Notes: generated by a model from the letters alone, not told the origin. A stretch of 64,000 nucleotides of DNA from Craterostigma plantagineum (GCA_027422505.1 JAPQWV010000306.1:372001-436000), one strand, 5' to 3'; positions 1-10,146 are shown, numbered from the stretch's first letter. Translations and numbers: made by a program.

Positions 1-358
1 AGTGGTATCAGAGCACAACCTCTCGCAGTACGGTGCTGGTTCGGGGATGAACCAAGCGGAAGCTGGTGGGCATGTGACGCTTGGGGCCGGCGAGGGCGGG
101 GAGTGATCGCCGGTGCCAGAGAGGTGCACGGATAAGGAGCGGCTCCTGGCAGGCTTCTAGGTGAAGGGGTACATGAACGAACCGATCCGACACTCGAATG
201 AGAGAACATGTGACGCCCGGGGCCGATGAGGGCGGGGAGTGATCGCCGGTGCCAGAGAGGTGTACGGACAAGGAGCGGCTCTTGGCAGGCTTCTAGGCGA
301 AGGGGTACATGAACAAACTGATCCGACACCCGAATGAGATGGGATCCTGAGGCTGACA

Positions 359-595
359 TGTATGGGCGTGTCAGGCTAAGAACCGTATAAGAGAATTGAT
401 AGTACTACTCGTATCTTGGGATGGGTGACCCCCTGGGAAGTTTGCCCAGGGTGCGTGAGCGAGGACGAAGCATACTGAAAGATTATGGTGGTACAGTGCG
501 GCCAGATTATCTGTCGGAGTGTGGTGGGCCCAACCCCACTTGTCCCAATAGGGACCGACGGTAAAGTGACACACGGTATGGGACGGGTCATTACA
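359..595 (+). repeat. Cassandra-like LTR with internal deletion
   Basis: Begins TGTATGGGCG, ends GTCATTACA and is followed at once by a primer-binding site. It is 237 bp against about 315 bp for the other complete LTRs here. About 75 bp is missing near 412, including the 5S box A (AAGTTAAGCGTGCTTG); the box C part (GGATGGGTGACC) remains. Confidence 0.85.
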
Positions 596-953
596 GGTGG
601 TATCAGAGTACAACCTCTCGCAGTACGGTGCAAGTTCGGGGACGAACCAGACGGAAGCTGGTGGGCATGTGACGCCCGGGGCCGATGAGGACGGGGAGTG
701 ATCGCCGGTGCTAGAGAGGTGCATGGACAAGGAGCGCTCCTGGCAGGCTTCTAGGCGAAGGGGTACATGAACGAACCGATCCGACACCCGAATGAGAGGA
801 CATGTGACGCCTGGGGCTGATGAGGGCGGGGAGTGATCGCCGGTGCCAGAGAGGTGCACGGACATGGAGCGACTTTTGGCAGGCTTCTAGGCGAAGGGGT
901 ACATGAACGAACTGATCCGACACCCGAATGAGATGGGATCCTGAGACTGACAA

Positions 954-1098
954 TGTATGGGCGTGTCAGGCTAAGAATCTTATAAGAGAATTGATAGTAC
1001 TACTCATATCACCATGGTCGACCTACCTTTTCTGGAGTCCATCCGAAAGAACTTCAAAGTTAAGCGTGCTTGACTTGAAGCAATCTTGGGATAGGTGA
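954..1098 (+). repeat. Cassandra-like LTR, truncated
   Basis: Starts TGTATGGGCG and runs through 5S box A, then breaks inside the box C region (ATAGGTGA), where the minus-strand copy starts at 1099. Confidence 0.8.
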
Positions 1099-1414
1099 TG
1101 TAACGACCCGTCCCATACCGGATGTCATCGTAGCATCGGTCCCTACCGGGACACGTGGGGCTGGGCTCACCACACTCCGAATGATAGTCTGGCCCCACTA
1201 TACCACAATATAACCTTTCAGTGTGCTTCGTCCTCGCTCACACGCACCCTGGGCAAACTTTCCAGGGGGTCACCCATCCCAAGATTGCTTAAAGTCAAGC
1301 ACGCTTAACTTTGAAGTTCTTTCGGATGGACTCCCGAAAAGGTAGGTCGACCTTGGTGATATGTGTAGTACTATCAATTCTCTTATACGATTCTTAGCTT
1401 GACACGCCCATATA
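1099..1414 (-). repeat. Cassandra-like LTR
   Basis: 316 bp from TGTAACGACC to CCCATATA; the expected terminal CA has decayed to TA. The 5S-derived stretch lies at about 1257-1318 on the minus strand. Confidence 0.8.
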
Positions 1415-1637
1415 TTGTCAGTCTTAGGATCCCCTCTCATTCGGGTGTTGGATCGGTTCGTTCATGTACCCTTTCGCCTAGAAGCCTTCCAAGAGCCGCT
1501 CCTTGTCCGTGCACCTCTCTGGCGCCGGTGATCACTTCCCGCACTCTTCGGCCCCGGGCCTCACATGCCCACCAGCTTCCGCCTGGTTCGTCCCCGAACC
1601 AGCACCGTACTGCGAGAGGTTGTGCTCTGATACCACC

Positions 1638-1950
1638 TGTAACGACCCGTCCCATACCGGATGTCATTGTAGCATCGGTCCCTACTGGGACACGTGGGGC
1701 TGGGCCCACCACACTCCGACTGATAGTCTGGCCCCACTGTACCACAATATAACCTTTCAGCGTGCTTCGTCCTCGCTCACACGCAACCTGGGCAAACTTC
1801 CCAGGGGGTCACCCATCCCAAGATTACTTCAAGTCAAGCACGCAACTTGAAGTACTTTCGGATGGACTCCCGAAAAGGTTGGTCGACCTTGATGATATGA
1901 GTAGTACTATCAATTATCTTATACGATTCTTAGCCTGACACGCCCATACT
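1638..1950 (-). repeat. Cassandra-like LTR
   Basis: 313 bp, begins TGTAACGACC directly after the reverse-complement primer site. The 5S box A has a small deletion near 1840 (CACGCAACTTG where other copies read CACGCTTAAC). Confidence 0.8.
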
Positions 1951-2082
1951 TTGTCAGTCTTAGGATCCCCTCTCATTCGGGTGTTGGATTGGTTCGTTCA
2001 TGTACCCCTTCGCCTAGAAGCCTGCCAAGAGCCGCTCCTTGTCCGTGAACCTCTCTGGCACCGGCGATCACTCCCCGCCCTC

Positions 2083-2466
2083 TTCTAGGCGAAGGGGTAC
2101 ATGAACGAACCGATCCAACACCCGAATGAGAGGGGATCCTAAGACTGGCAACGTATGGCCGTGTCAGGCTAAGAATCATATAAGAGAATTGATAGTAATA
2201 CTCTTATCACCAAGGTCGACATACCTTTCCGGGAGTCCATCCGAAAGAACTTCAAAGTTAAGCGTGCTTGACTTGAAGCAATCTTGGGATGGGTGACCCT
2301 CTGGGAAGTTTGCCCAGGGTGCGTGTGAGCGAGGACGAAGCACGCTGAAAGGTTAAATGGTGGTACAGTGGGCCAGACTATCTGTCGGAGTGTGGTGGGC
2401 CCAACCCCACCTGTCTCGGTAGGGGCAGATGCTAAAGTGACGCCCGATATGAGACGGGTCGTTACA
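2083..2466 (+). mobile_element. Cassandra-like TRIM 3' end, plus strand
   Basis: Partial internal domain (2083-2151) and one complete LTR (2152-2466) ending GTCGTTACA. It joins gypsy gag sequence at 2467 with no detectable target duplication, so the junction may be rearranged. Confidence 0.8.
2248..2309 (+). promoter_or_regulatory. 5S rRNA-derived internal promoter in Cassandra LTR
   Basis: Contains AAGTTAAGCGTGCTTG (5S box A) and GGATGGGTGACC followed by CTGGGAAGT (box C and downstream 5S), in 5S order and spacing, on the LTR sense strand. The intervening region is diverged from plant 5S rRNA. Known of Cassandra: this segment retains RNA polymerase III promoter character. Activity here is inferred only. 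Confidence 0.75.
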
Positions 2467-2999
2467 GGGGTAAATCTCAGGTTTGAGACCTACTTGGAAG
2501 CGCTCCACCTTTAATGCATTCGTCGCCACCATGTGCGGCGCAAAGCCCGACGGCTCCTCAAACTTGCGAATATATTCCGCAATAGTTTGCTCGCCTTGCT
2601 TCAGATTTATGAACTCGTTCATTTTTCGAGTTCGGTCATGCGTGGTGAAGTATTTCTCACGGAATAATTCTCGAAATCTCTCCCATGGCATCGTCATTGG
2701 GTCCTCTAAGACTTTGATGGTATCCCACCAAAACCTTGCATTCCCTCGGAGCATAGAAACGGCACACGATACCCGTTCATTTTCCGGATCCCGACCATAC
2801 AAAAACATATCCTCTATGGTACGCAACCAGTCATCGCCAAGGTAGGTCAAAGGTATCCTCAAAGGTCGGAGGGTTCAATTTATGGAACTGTTCCCCTATT
2901 ATTTCTACACATTCGGGTGGCGTAGGATGTTGCTCTGATAAGTTATGGTGATTGATCCACTTGTTGAATTTCTATTTTAAAACAAGTATATTGTTACTA
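2467..2999 (-). pseudogene. Ty3/gypsy Gag, N-terminal half (inverted)
   Basis: Minus-strand retrotransposon capsid domain. Recognisable motifs are DWLRTIEDMF, GNARFWWDTI, WERFRELFREKYF, MNEFINLKQGE and the end LKPEIY. The reading extends upstream toward 3000 with LNPPTFED-like residues. A long frame covers about 2467-2862 and then runs into the Cassandra LTR, so its C-terminal residues are chimeric. The rest of Gag is on the opposite strand from 3005, so the gene is broken by an inversion. Non-functional. Confidence 0.8.
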
Positions 3000-3004
3000 T
3001 TATT

Positions 3005-3498
3005 TTAGTTTCCGGGACATTCGGGATATCTTATGCCCATATTGCGGAGAGAGCGATTCTGGCTAAATAGGCAGAGGCAAGAATTGTGAAGTCTCAAGAA
3101 GAAAAGAGAAAGACGGATGGTCAGCTGGAATAGGAAAATAATAGTAAGCGTCAAGTTCTTTGTAAAGACCTCAGCAACAATCAGAACAACCGCGAGAGGC
3201 AACAAAACTGTAAGCCTAGGCCTAATCAAGGGGTGACTAATTCCCCAATTATCACACCCCAATGCCAACAGTGGGGACGTTCATACGGAGTTTGTTATAG
3301 GGTAGGGCCCAACCTCGGTCCTATATGTTTTCAATGTGGAAAGCCGGTACACTTCGCTAGAAATTGCCGGGAAAATCTGCCCCAAACTCAAGCTCAAGCA
3401 ACAGTACGACCACCACTAGCCCCAGCTCGAGTATTTACTTTGACAAACGAGGAAGTTGAAGCAATCTCGACTATAGCAACAGGTATGTTAAAAATTTA
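3005..3498 (+). pseudogene. Ty3/gypsy Gag, C-terminal half with zinc knuckle
   Basis: Picks up at the Gag position where the minus-strand half stops: FRDIRDI, then AERAILA with two in-frame stops. A long open stretch from about 3128 includes the zinc knuckle CFQCGKPVHFARNC (C-x2-C-x4-H-x4-C) and the linker PARVFTLTNEEVEA that precedes the protease in this family. It ends at a stop at 3498; protease and pol are absent. Deleted, non-autonomous remnant. Confidence 0.8.
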
Positions 3499-3834
3499 AA
3501 GCCTAACCATTCCTGTGCGAATTGACCTTGATGACCGACAAATTGATTTTGCCAACTAAATAACAAATGTGAGGTAAAGGTGAGAATATCTGAAGAATAT
3601 TTTTCACCTTAAACAAATGAGTTAATCAATACAAACCGACAATCTTTCGAGATTATCCTTGATATAGAAATCAACTCTCTCCAACTCACGATAAGTGAGT
3701 TGAGTGAGTCGATGAAACTAATCGGGTGGGGAAGCCATCTGAGACAAGGAAAATGACATGCGAAATAAATCGTTACTCCAAGATTACCCCAATCGACGTA
3801 ATTTCAGGGACGAAATTCTTTTAAGGGGTGGGAT
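3499..3834 (+). other. Deleted gypsy internal region with polypurine tract
   Basis: No open frame. The end reads GGGACGAAATTC then TTTTAAGGGGTGGG (3820-3832), the polypurine tract that precedes the 3' LTR in the chromovirus copies of this window (compare 22213-22241). Protease, RT, RNase H and integrase are gone, apparently by deletion. Confidence 0.6.
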
Positions 3835-4652
3835 TCTAATATCCCGAAAATTTAATAGGAGATTATCAAGTAATTTGTAAAACAACAAATGGAAACATTT
3901 AACTTAACTTTCGGTCCTTACATGATTTTGGCATAAGTTCTCAATATATTGCATACAATACATGCATATTTTAATACTAATCATGCCTAAGGGATAAGAG
4001 TGGACCTAGTAAATTAATACAATATAGCACGTAGGGACGAACTTGCTTATCATGAGATGTGAAGTTGTTGGTACCATTTGTAAGTTGTCGCTATCTCAAT
4101 TCCACACAAAGTTTTTGTGATTGATGCACTAGAATATTTATTACTAGTCATATAGTTGAAAGATATGGAGGACAATTATTCTAAATGTACAACAAGTTAG
4201 CGAATTGGTAGGTTTCCAATGTTTAAAATATAATGATAATTAAGTGTTGGAAATAAGAAAAATATCACATATAGAACGAATGTTACCTAATTCATGTGAG
4301 AAGCTTGGTCATCTCCTAATCAGTAACCATAAAATGCCAAAACATTAATACATATCTACAACATTATTAAGCAAAGCTTTCGTTCAATTGAAACGATTCA
4401 AACTGATCTGGAAAGCCAAATAAATTAACTTTCAATAGAACTTGGTTTCGACAAAATCAGAATACGATAACTAGTTCAAATTCACCAAATACGAAAGTTG
4501 CTCGAACTGGACTATCAAGAATCGATCATAAAAACGAAATAGAAACAACTTAGCTTTTTAATTACCTCAAGAGCACTTAACTGAGACAAGAACACGCACA
4601 AAATCAAGCTTTGGGAGTTTCATCGGTGCCCCTTAAAATATGAAAATATGAA
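3835..4652 (+). repeat. Gypsy 3' LTR, partial
   Basis: Begins TCTAATATCCCG, a decayed TGTAATATCCCG LTR start right after the polypurine tract. AT-rich, no ORF. The right edge is inferred from where the inverted family A' LTR starts, so the true LTR end is not seen. Confidence 0.5.
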
Positions 4653-5639
4653 TAACGACCCTCACTTTTTAATAAATATTTTGGCGGATTTTCGCAACGT
4701 AAGTAGCGGAAGACCCGTCTACTTAAAAACATTTTAAAAAACATAATATATTACATCACACACATCTCGCAAAGTCATATTTTACAATATACGCACCACT
4801 CGCATACGTCTTACCATAGAGAGACCGTAGGCCATTATTTTTATTCTACAAAGACTATCGGCCCAAAACACAACAATACCCTAACGTCGCACCACAGGTC
4901 GCATCCATGTACCGCCCTGCTCTCAAAAGTCCGTGGAGTCACCGCCAATAGCCCGCCCAGTCGCGACGCGTATCAACGCCAGACTCGTACGTACCTACAA
5001 CATGTAAACTGAGCTCCTTGCCTCGTAGATGAAACATGCATGTACGCAATGTGCGCCCAACCCGTTCCAAACACCTCACAAATGCACACTCAACTCATCT
5101 TTAATCATCTCAACACTAACACGTCTCAACACCCCACACTACTCGACACTAAGTACATTTCTAATATCCCACTCAGGTCTCGTTAGAATGGTTCCCATTC
5201 AGGTCACGTTAGAATAGGTTCCCATTCAGGTCTCGTTAGAGAGGGTGGCTACTCAGGTCTCGTTAGAGTCGCATATCCCGCTCAGGTCCCGTTAGAGCCG
5301 GTAAGCTACTCAGGTCTCGTTAGAGTTGCCCAATACTCGAAATGTCCTATAATGTCTCAACACATCCCGTCACTCAACCCCTCGTACGCTCGGGCAGCCA
5401 GCTCAGGTCACGTTAGAGTTAGCACACGCCCGAGTTTCCCCTCTACTCTACGCATAAACCCTCACATCAACATGTCATGCTCATGATATGCAAGTGCAAT
5501 GCGAAAAGAATCACATATATATAAATGTACAAAATATTTAAAACATGTAAAACACGTAAATAATCGTATCACCTAAAAATTCACAAAATCATATATCACA
5601 TAAAATTCACACAATGTTCACGCATCGTAGGTGAGTTCG
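4653..5639 (-). repeat. Family A' long LTR, 3' part
   Basis: Inverted partner of 6803-7678. Conserved LTR blocks read on the minus strand: CCTACAACATG (reverse of GTTGTAGG) near 4995, the block ending CCGTGGAGTCACC near 4930, and the terminal GGCGGATTTTCGC block near 4685. A run of seven CAGGTCTCGTTAGAG-type units lies at 5170-5420. No genes. A Cassandra LTR follows directly at 5640. Confidence 0.65.
5170..5420 (-). repeat. CAGGTCTCGTTAGAG array
   Basis: Seven imperfect units (CAGGTCTCGTTAGA, CAGGTCACGTTAGA, CAGGTCCCGTTAGAG and similar) about 21-30 bp apart, the last after a longer gap, with variable spacers. The same array appears reverse-complemented at 7045-7200. Confidence 0.85.
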
Positions 5640-6802
5640 TGTAATGACCCGTCCCATACCGGGCGTCACTGTAGCATCGGTCCCTACCGGGACACGTGGG
5701 GCTGGGCCCACCACACTCCGACTGATAGTCTGGCCCCACTGTATCACCATTTAACCTTTCAGCGTGTTTCGTCCTCGCTCACATGCACCCTGGGCAAACT
5801 TCCCAGGGGGTCACCCATCCCAAGATTAGTTGGAGTCAAGCACGCTTAACTTTGGAGTTCTTTCGGATCGACTCCCGAAAAGGTAGGTCGACCTTGGTGA
5901 TATGAGTATTACTATCAATTCTCTTATATAATTCTTAGCCCGACACGCCCATACGTTGCCAGTCTCAGGATCCCCTCTGATTCGGGTGTCGGATCGGTTC
6001 GTTCATGTACCCCTTCGCCTAGAAGCCTGCCAGGAGCCGTTCCTTGTCCGTGCACCTCTCTGGCACCGGCGATCACTCCCCGCCCTCATGGCCCACAGCA
6101 TCACATACCCATCAGCTTCCGTATCGTTCGTCCACGAACCAACACCGTACTGCGAGAGGTTGTGCTTTGATACCATCTATAACATCCCTTTCCATACGGG
6201 TGTCAATGTAGCATCGGTCCCTACCAGGACACATGGGGCTGGGCCCACCACACTCTGACTGATAGTCTGGCCCCACTGTATCACCATTTAACCTTTCAGC
6301 GTGTTTCGTCCTCGCTCACATGCACCCTGGGCAAACTTCCCAGGGGGTCACCCATCCCAAGATTAGTTGGAGTCAAGCACGCTTAACTTTGGAGTTCTTT
6401 CGGATGGACTCCCGAAAAGGTAGGTCGACCTTGGTGATATGAGTATTACTATCAATTCTCTTATATAATTCTTAGCCCGACACGCCCATACGTTGCCAGT
6501 CTCAGGATCCCCTCTCATTCGGGTGTCGGATCGGTTCGTTCATGTACCCCTTCGCCTAGAAGCCTGCCAGGAGCCGTTCCTTGTCCGTGCACCTCTCTGG
6601 CACCGGCGATCACTCCCCGCCCTCATGGCCCACGGCATCACATACCCATCAGCTTCCGTATCGTTCGTCCACGAACCAACACCGTACTGCGAGAGGTTGT
6701 GCTTTGATACCATCTATAACATCCCTTTCCATACGGGTGTCAATGTAGCATCGGTCCCTACCAGGACACATGGGGTTGGGCCCACCACACTCTGACTGAT
6801 AT
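5640..6802 (-). mobile_element. Head-to-tail Cassandra-like array
   Basis: LTR (5640-5955), internal (5956-6177), LTR (6178-6492), internal (6493-6714), partial LTR (6715-6802), all minus strand; the repeat unit is about 537 bp. From mid-LTR onward the two units are nearly identical, including the 5S-derived stretch. The second and third LTRs share a variant head (TATAACATCCCTTTCC) unlike the first (TGTAATGACCCG). That pattern fits a recent unequal-recombination duplication. Primer sites are GCTTTGATACCA (one change from consensus). Confidence 0.85.
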
Positions 6803-7678
6803 TTCAATATGAAAATATTTTAAGGTTATATGCTTTGGGAGTTCATATTTAGAGAGGTTGTGAACAAAATATGGTGAATTATGTATTTTTCACGTATTAA
6901 ATATCTTGCATGTCTTATATACATGTCATGTGCACTATACTTGCATATCATGTCACTGCGTGTGGGTTGAGCCTCCCGATCGTATGAGGGGTTGAGTGAC
7001 GAAGGTGTTGCGACATTATAGGACATTTCGAGGATAGGGCAACTCTACGAGACCTGAGTAGCTTACCCGTTCTAACGAGACCTGAGCGGGATATGCGACT
7101 CTAACGAGACCTGAGTAGCCACTCACTCTAACGAGACATGAATGGGATATTCCACTCGAACGTGACCTGAGTGGAACCCATTCTAACGAGGCCAAAGTGG
7201 GATATTAGAAATTTACTTAATGTCGTGTAGTTTGGGGTGTTGAGACGTGTTAGTGTTGAGATGAGTCGAGTCGAGTCGAGCGTGCATTTGTGAGGTGTTT
7301 GGGATATGGGTTGAGTGTACACTTGCATCATGCATATTTTCACCTACTCGGCAAGGAGCTCAGTTTACGTGTTGTAGGTAGGTTTGAGTCGGGCGCTGAT
7401 AAGAGTCGCGATTGACGCGGGCTGAAGGCGGTGCTCCACGGACTTTTGAGGGCATGGTGGTACATGGATACGACCTGTGGAGCGACATTTAGGGTTTGTC
7501 GCATGTCGGGCTTATAGTCTTTGTAAGATAAAAATAATGGACTATGTATTATATGAAGTGTGCGAGTCGTGTGTGTGCTTGTAACATATGTTATTTTTTT
7601 ACATAAAAGGTTTTTGTTAGACGGGTCTTCCGCGACTCACGTTGCGAAAATCCGCCAAAATATTTATTAGAAAGTGAG
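6803..7678 (+). repeat. Family A' long LTR, 3' part
   Basis: Plus-strand LTR remnant ending in the conserved blocks GTGTTGTAGGTAG (7358-7372), the CTCCACGGACTTTTGAGG block (7433-7450) and GCGAAAATCCGCC (7642-7654). Carries an array of TCTAACGAGACCTGAGT-like units (7045-7200). It is the inverted counterpart of 4653-5639, the two flanking a Cassandra array. Confidence 0.65.
7045..7200 (+). repeat. TCTAACGAGACCTGAGT array
   Basis: Six imperfect units about 28 bp apart, the reverse complement of the array at 5170-5420. It lies just upstream of the conserved 3' LTR block. Confidence 0.8.
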
Positions 7679-8449
7679 TGTAATAACCGTAAAATTTTAA
7701 TACGGGATTCCACTGTAAATAATTATGTAGCTCTATGAATTAGGAAGTTCGGTAATGATATATAAGTTATGTAATAAATCTATTTGGGCCGTAATCGATT
7801 GGGCTGAAATTTGATTAATAAAAGCCCAAAAACGACTTTCCTTTAGGTTTAGAAAAAAAAATAAAAAAAAAATAAAATAGGATAATTAAGTTGGGCTGCA
7901 CTTAATACCCAAAGCCTAGGCCCAAAGTTATTAAAAGATAACAATGAAAGAATTTGTTTAAGATAAAGGAAAACACTCGTCATCATGCACCTAAGTCAAA
8001 TCGATCACCAATTTCAAAGTTCATATATATCTAACAATAACTTAAGAAGTAAGGATAGATAATGTACTGTGTTAACGAGGGAAAACTGAATAGAAGGAGG
8101 GAGAAGGCCATTAAGAACAAAGAAATAATTCCACAACTCAACCCTTCGTAAACGTGAGGTGGGTGAGGTATCGTGTCTCTCTTTCGAAAATTTTATGTAT
8201 TTAATATGTTGAAAATTGTTATTAAGTCTTATATAATTACATGCTAGTTCTGATAGGTTTCGAAACCCTTGGGTGACTCGAGAGGTGTTATTATGTTTGC
8301 GTGAACTTGAATGATAGGTGGGAATTTTAGAAATTGTCATGATAAGTGCAAGCTAAGAAGCCTAATGGTTATACCTGATCGATGCTTCGTGTTTTAAGGT
8401 TTTCTGTGGGAATTATCATTTTTAGAAAGAATTCGTAATGTGTAATATA

Positions 8450-9065
8450 TAAATGTCGATATGCGCTAGTTCTTTACATAGAAAGATTTCGATAGGTTAG
8501 CATAGAAAGTCGAGAGATACATATATAGATAAATGTCGAGACATATATAATAAGGGAACTTCGAGATATATATGATAGGAAAAGTTTCGAAATCGAGACT
8601 GTATGTATCGTGAGGTGTATAGAGAGATATCGAAATGTGTAGTTGTAAGATTTCGACATTTATTAGATGTGGTAGATATCGACATTTTATAGGTTTCGAC
8701 ATTTATCACAGAGAAAGTCTCGACTTCTACCAACTATACAATTCGACATCTTCCCATCACTCACATCTCGACATTTTCTATTATGCTACTCGACATTTCA
8801 ATTTTTATCAAGGTCTCGATATTATCTGGAGAACTCGACATACGTTTTCTGTTTCTCGACATTTTAATAAATAGGATCTCGTAATAGGTGATGTCTCGAC
8901 ATTTATATTTAGAGGTTTTCGATATTATACAAGCCCTCGACATTTTTATGGTCTCGAGATTTATTTTTATACATAGAAGATCTCGACATTTGAATCCTCA
9001 CAAAAAGATTTCGATACTCAACATAATTTCGGTAGTATTCTACACTTAATAAATTTTCGATATTT
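8450..9065 (+). repeat. TCTCGACATTT motif array
   Basis: About 20 copies of TCTCGACATTT or close variants (TTTCGACATTT, ATCGACATTTT), most spaced 15-35 bp, in AT-rich DNA. The array recurs at 23005-23620 and, reverse-complemented as AAATGTCGAGA, at 16585-17390. Confidence 0.9.
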
Positions 9066-9926
9066 TTGAATTTTGCTAATTTTAGGGTTTTACTATTTCT
9101 AGGGTTTTCGATATCTTAGGGTTTATTTGTTTTTAGGAATATCATTATTTTTAAGTTTTCATAAATTTTAGGGTTTTCTATAATTAGGATTTGGGAACTT
9201 AAAAACTTATACAGTTTAGTAAATATACTGATATGATAAATGTTTATTATATTCAGAGGATCGAAATATAGGGACTACGCCAGACCTTCTATTTGACTGT
9301 AGCAGGAGGACAGGTAGGTGGATTATCCATCTACAATACGTAAACACAATTATGTGTTTCATGTGATTATGTGAATACGTGACTTATGTGACTTATATGT
9401 TTTACGTATGTTTTATATGAATTATGTTTTATGATATTTTTAAGTGCATGGCACGTGCATATCACGTTAGGGCAAGAAATGGTTATACCATGATGTGACG
9501 ATAGGACATGAGATATTGATGTACGGGGTAGAATGAGATGTTTGCGATTTGCGACTCTTAGAGGAGTCGAGGTTGGGCTCACTGGACACCTGGCGAAGAC
9601 AGACGTGATCGATCTATCTACCCGGACGTGATCGATTCGGGGTGCATACCGGCGGATGGGATTTTCTTTGTGATTAGTGCGGGAGGTATACGACCTGGTA
9701 GGAGGACACTGACGTGATCGATCAGTGCACTACCGGCGTAGCTCGCCGCGAGACTTGGGGGTGGCCTCCCAGTAGTCTGTTGCGCGCGGAGGTGTCGAGC
9801 CTAACCTAGGGCCCTGTATTGTGTGAAATAGGAATGTGGGAAAAGAAAGAGTGTGCATTATATTATGTTGTGAGATATTGGGATTGGGATTGAGTGCACA
9901 CTTGCATACATGCATTTTATTCACCT

Positions 9927-9945
9927 ACTGGGCAAATTGCTCAGT
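9927..9945 (+). other. Conserved LTR hairpin
   Basis: ACTGGGCAAATTGCTCAGT, a near-perfect inverted repeat immediately upstream of GTGTTGTAGG. The equivalent site folds similarly in other LTR families of the window (see findings). Confidence 0.6.
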
Positions 9946-10146
9946 GTTTACGTGTTGTAGGTACTGAGTCCGACGCTGATACGCGTCGTTACTGAGGCGG
10001 CTGGTGGCGGTGCTCCACGGACTTTTGAGGGCGGTGCGGTACATGGATGAAGACCTGTGGAGCGTCTGTAGGACTTTTGTTCTTTTCATATTTTTGGGGC
10101 TTCAGCCCGTGTACAGAGATGACGATGTAGACGGATGTTTATAATA

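Larger units (their letters stand above)
1..1098 (+). mobile_element. Cassandra-like TRIM copies, plus strand
   Basis: Non-coding terminal-repeat retrotransposon in miniature. Order: internal domain (1-358) opening with the primer-binding site TGGTATCAGAGC at 3-14, LTR (359-595), second primer site (598-609), second internal domain (596-953), truncated LTR (954-1098). The LTRs carry a 5S rRNA-derived stretch in the same sense as the element, which defines Cassandra-type TRIMs. No ORF is conserved between copies, so open frames here are incidental. Both internal domains hold a tandem duplication of about 135 bp that other copies in the window lack. The copy stops abruptly at 1098, where an opposite-strand copy begins. 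Confidence 0.85.
1099..2082 (-). mobile_element. Cassandra-like TRIM, minus strand
   Basis: Complete LTR (1099-1414), internal domain (1415-1637), LTR (1638-1950) and partial internal domain (1951-2082), all inverted relative to 1-1098. The primer site in reverse complement is GCTCTGATACCA at 1624-1635. The right boundary is an abrupt switch to plus-strand internal domain at about 2083. LTR-internal-LTR-internal order implies recombination between copies rather than one simple insertion. Confidence 0.85.
7679..10146 (+). repeat. Family A (Del/Tekay-like) LTR, 3' end missing
   Basis: Begins TGTAATAACCG and matches the complete LTR at 22242-24714 almost throughout, but breaks at 10146 where a Cassandra fragment begins; the terminal GTCGCCACA is absent. 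Contains a TCTCGACATTT motif array (8450-9065), TAGGGTTT repeats (9080-9175), three GACGTGATCGATC units (9602-9725), a hairpin (9927-9945) and the conserved GTGTTGTAGG block. No genes; open frames inside the motif array are by-products of the repeats. Confidence 0.8.

Noticed and set aside
598..609. tRNA gene fragments
   Set aside because: TGGTATCAGAGC matches only the 3' end of initiator tRNA and lies directly after LTRs; it is a primer-binding site.
371..1850. Open frames of 85-164 codons in the Cassandra cluster
   Set aside because: They span LTR and internal non-coding sequence, occur on both strands, and are not conserved between copies; Cassandra has no coding capacity.
2248..2309. Functional 5S rRNA gene
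   Set aside because: Only the box A to box C part is similar, the rest of 5S is absent, and all copies are embedded in LTRs.
2353..2862. A 169-codon protein-coding gene
   Set aside because: It is gypsy Gag read through into the antisense of a Cassandra LTR; the last 37 or so residues are LTR sequence.
8466..8943. Five overlapping 60-79 codon frames on both strands
   Set aside because: By-products of the TCTCGACATTT array; the same frames recur in 23027-23435 with the repeat.
8450..9065. Regularly spaced short repeats resembling a CRISPR array
   Set aside because: Spacing is irregular, the motif is only about 11 bp and degenerate, it sits in an LTR of a plant retroelement, and no cas-like gene is present.
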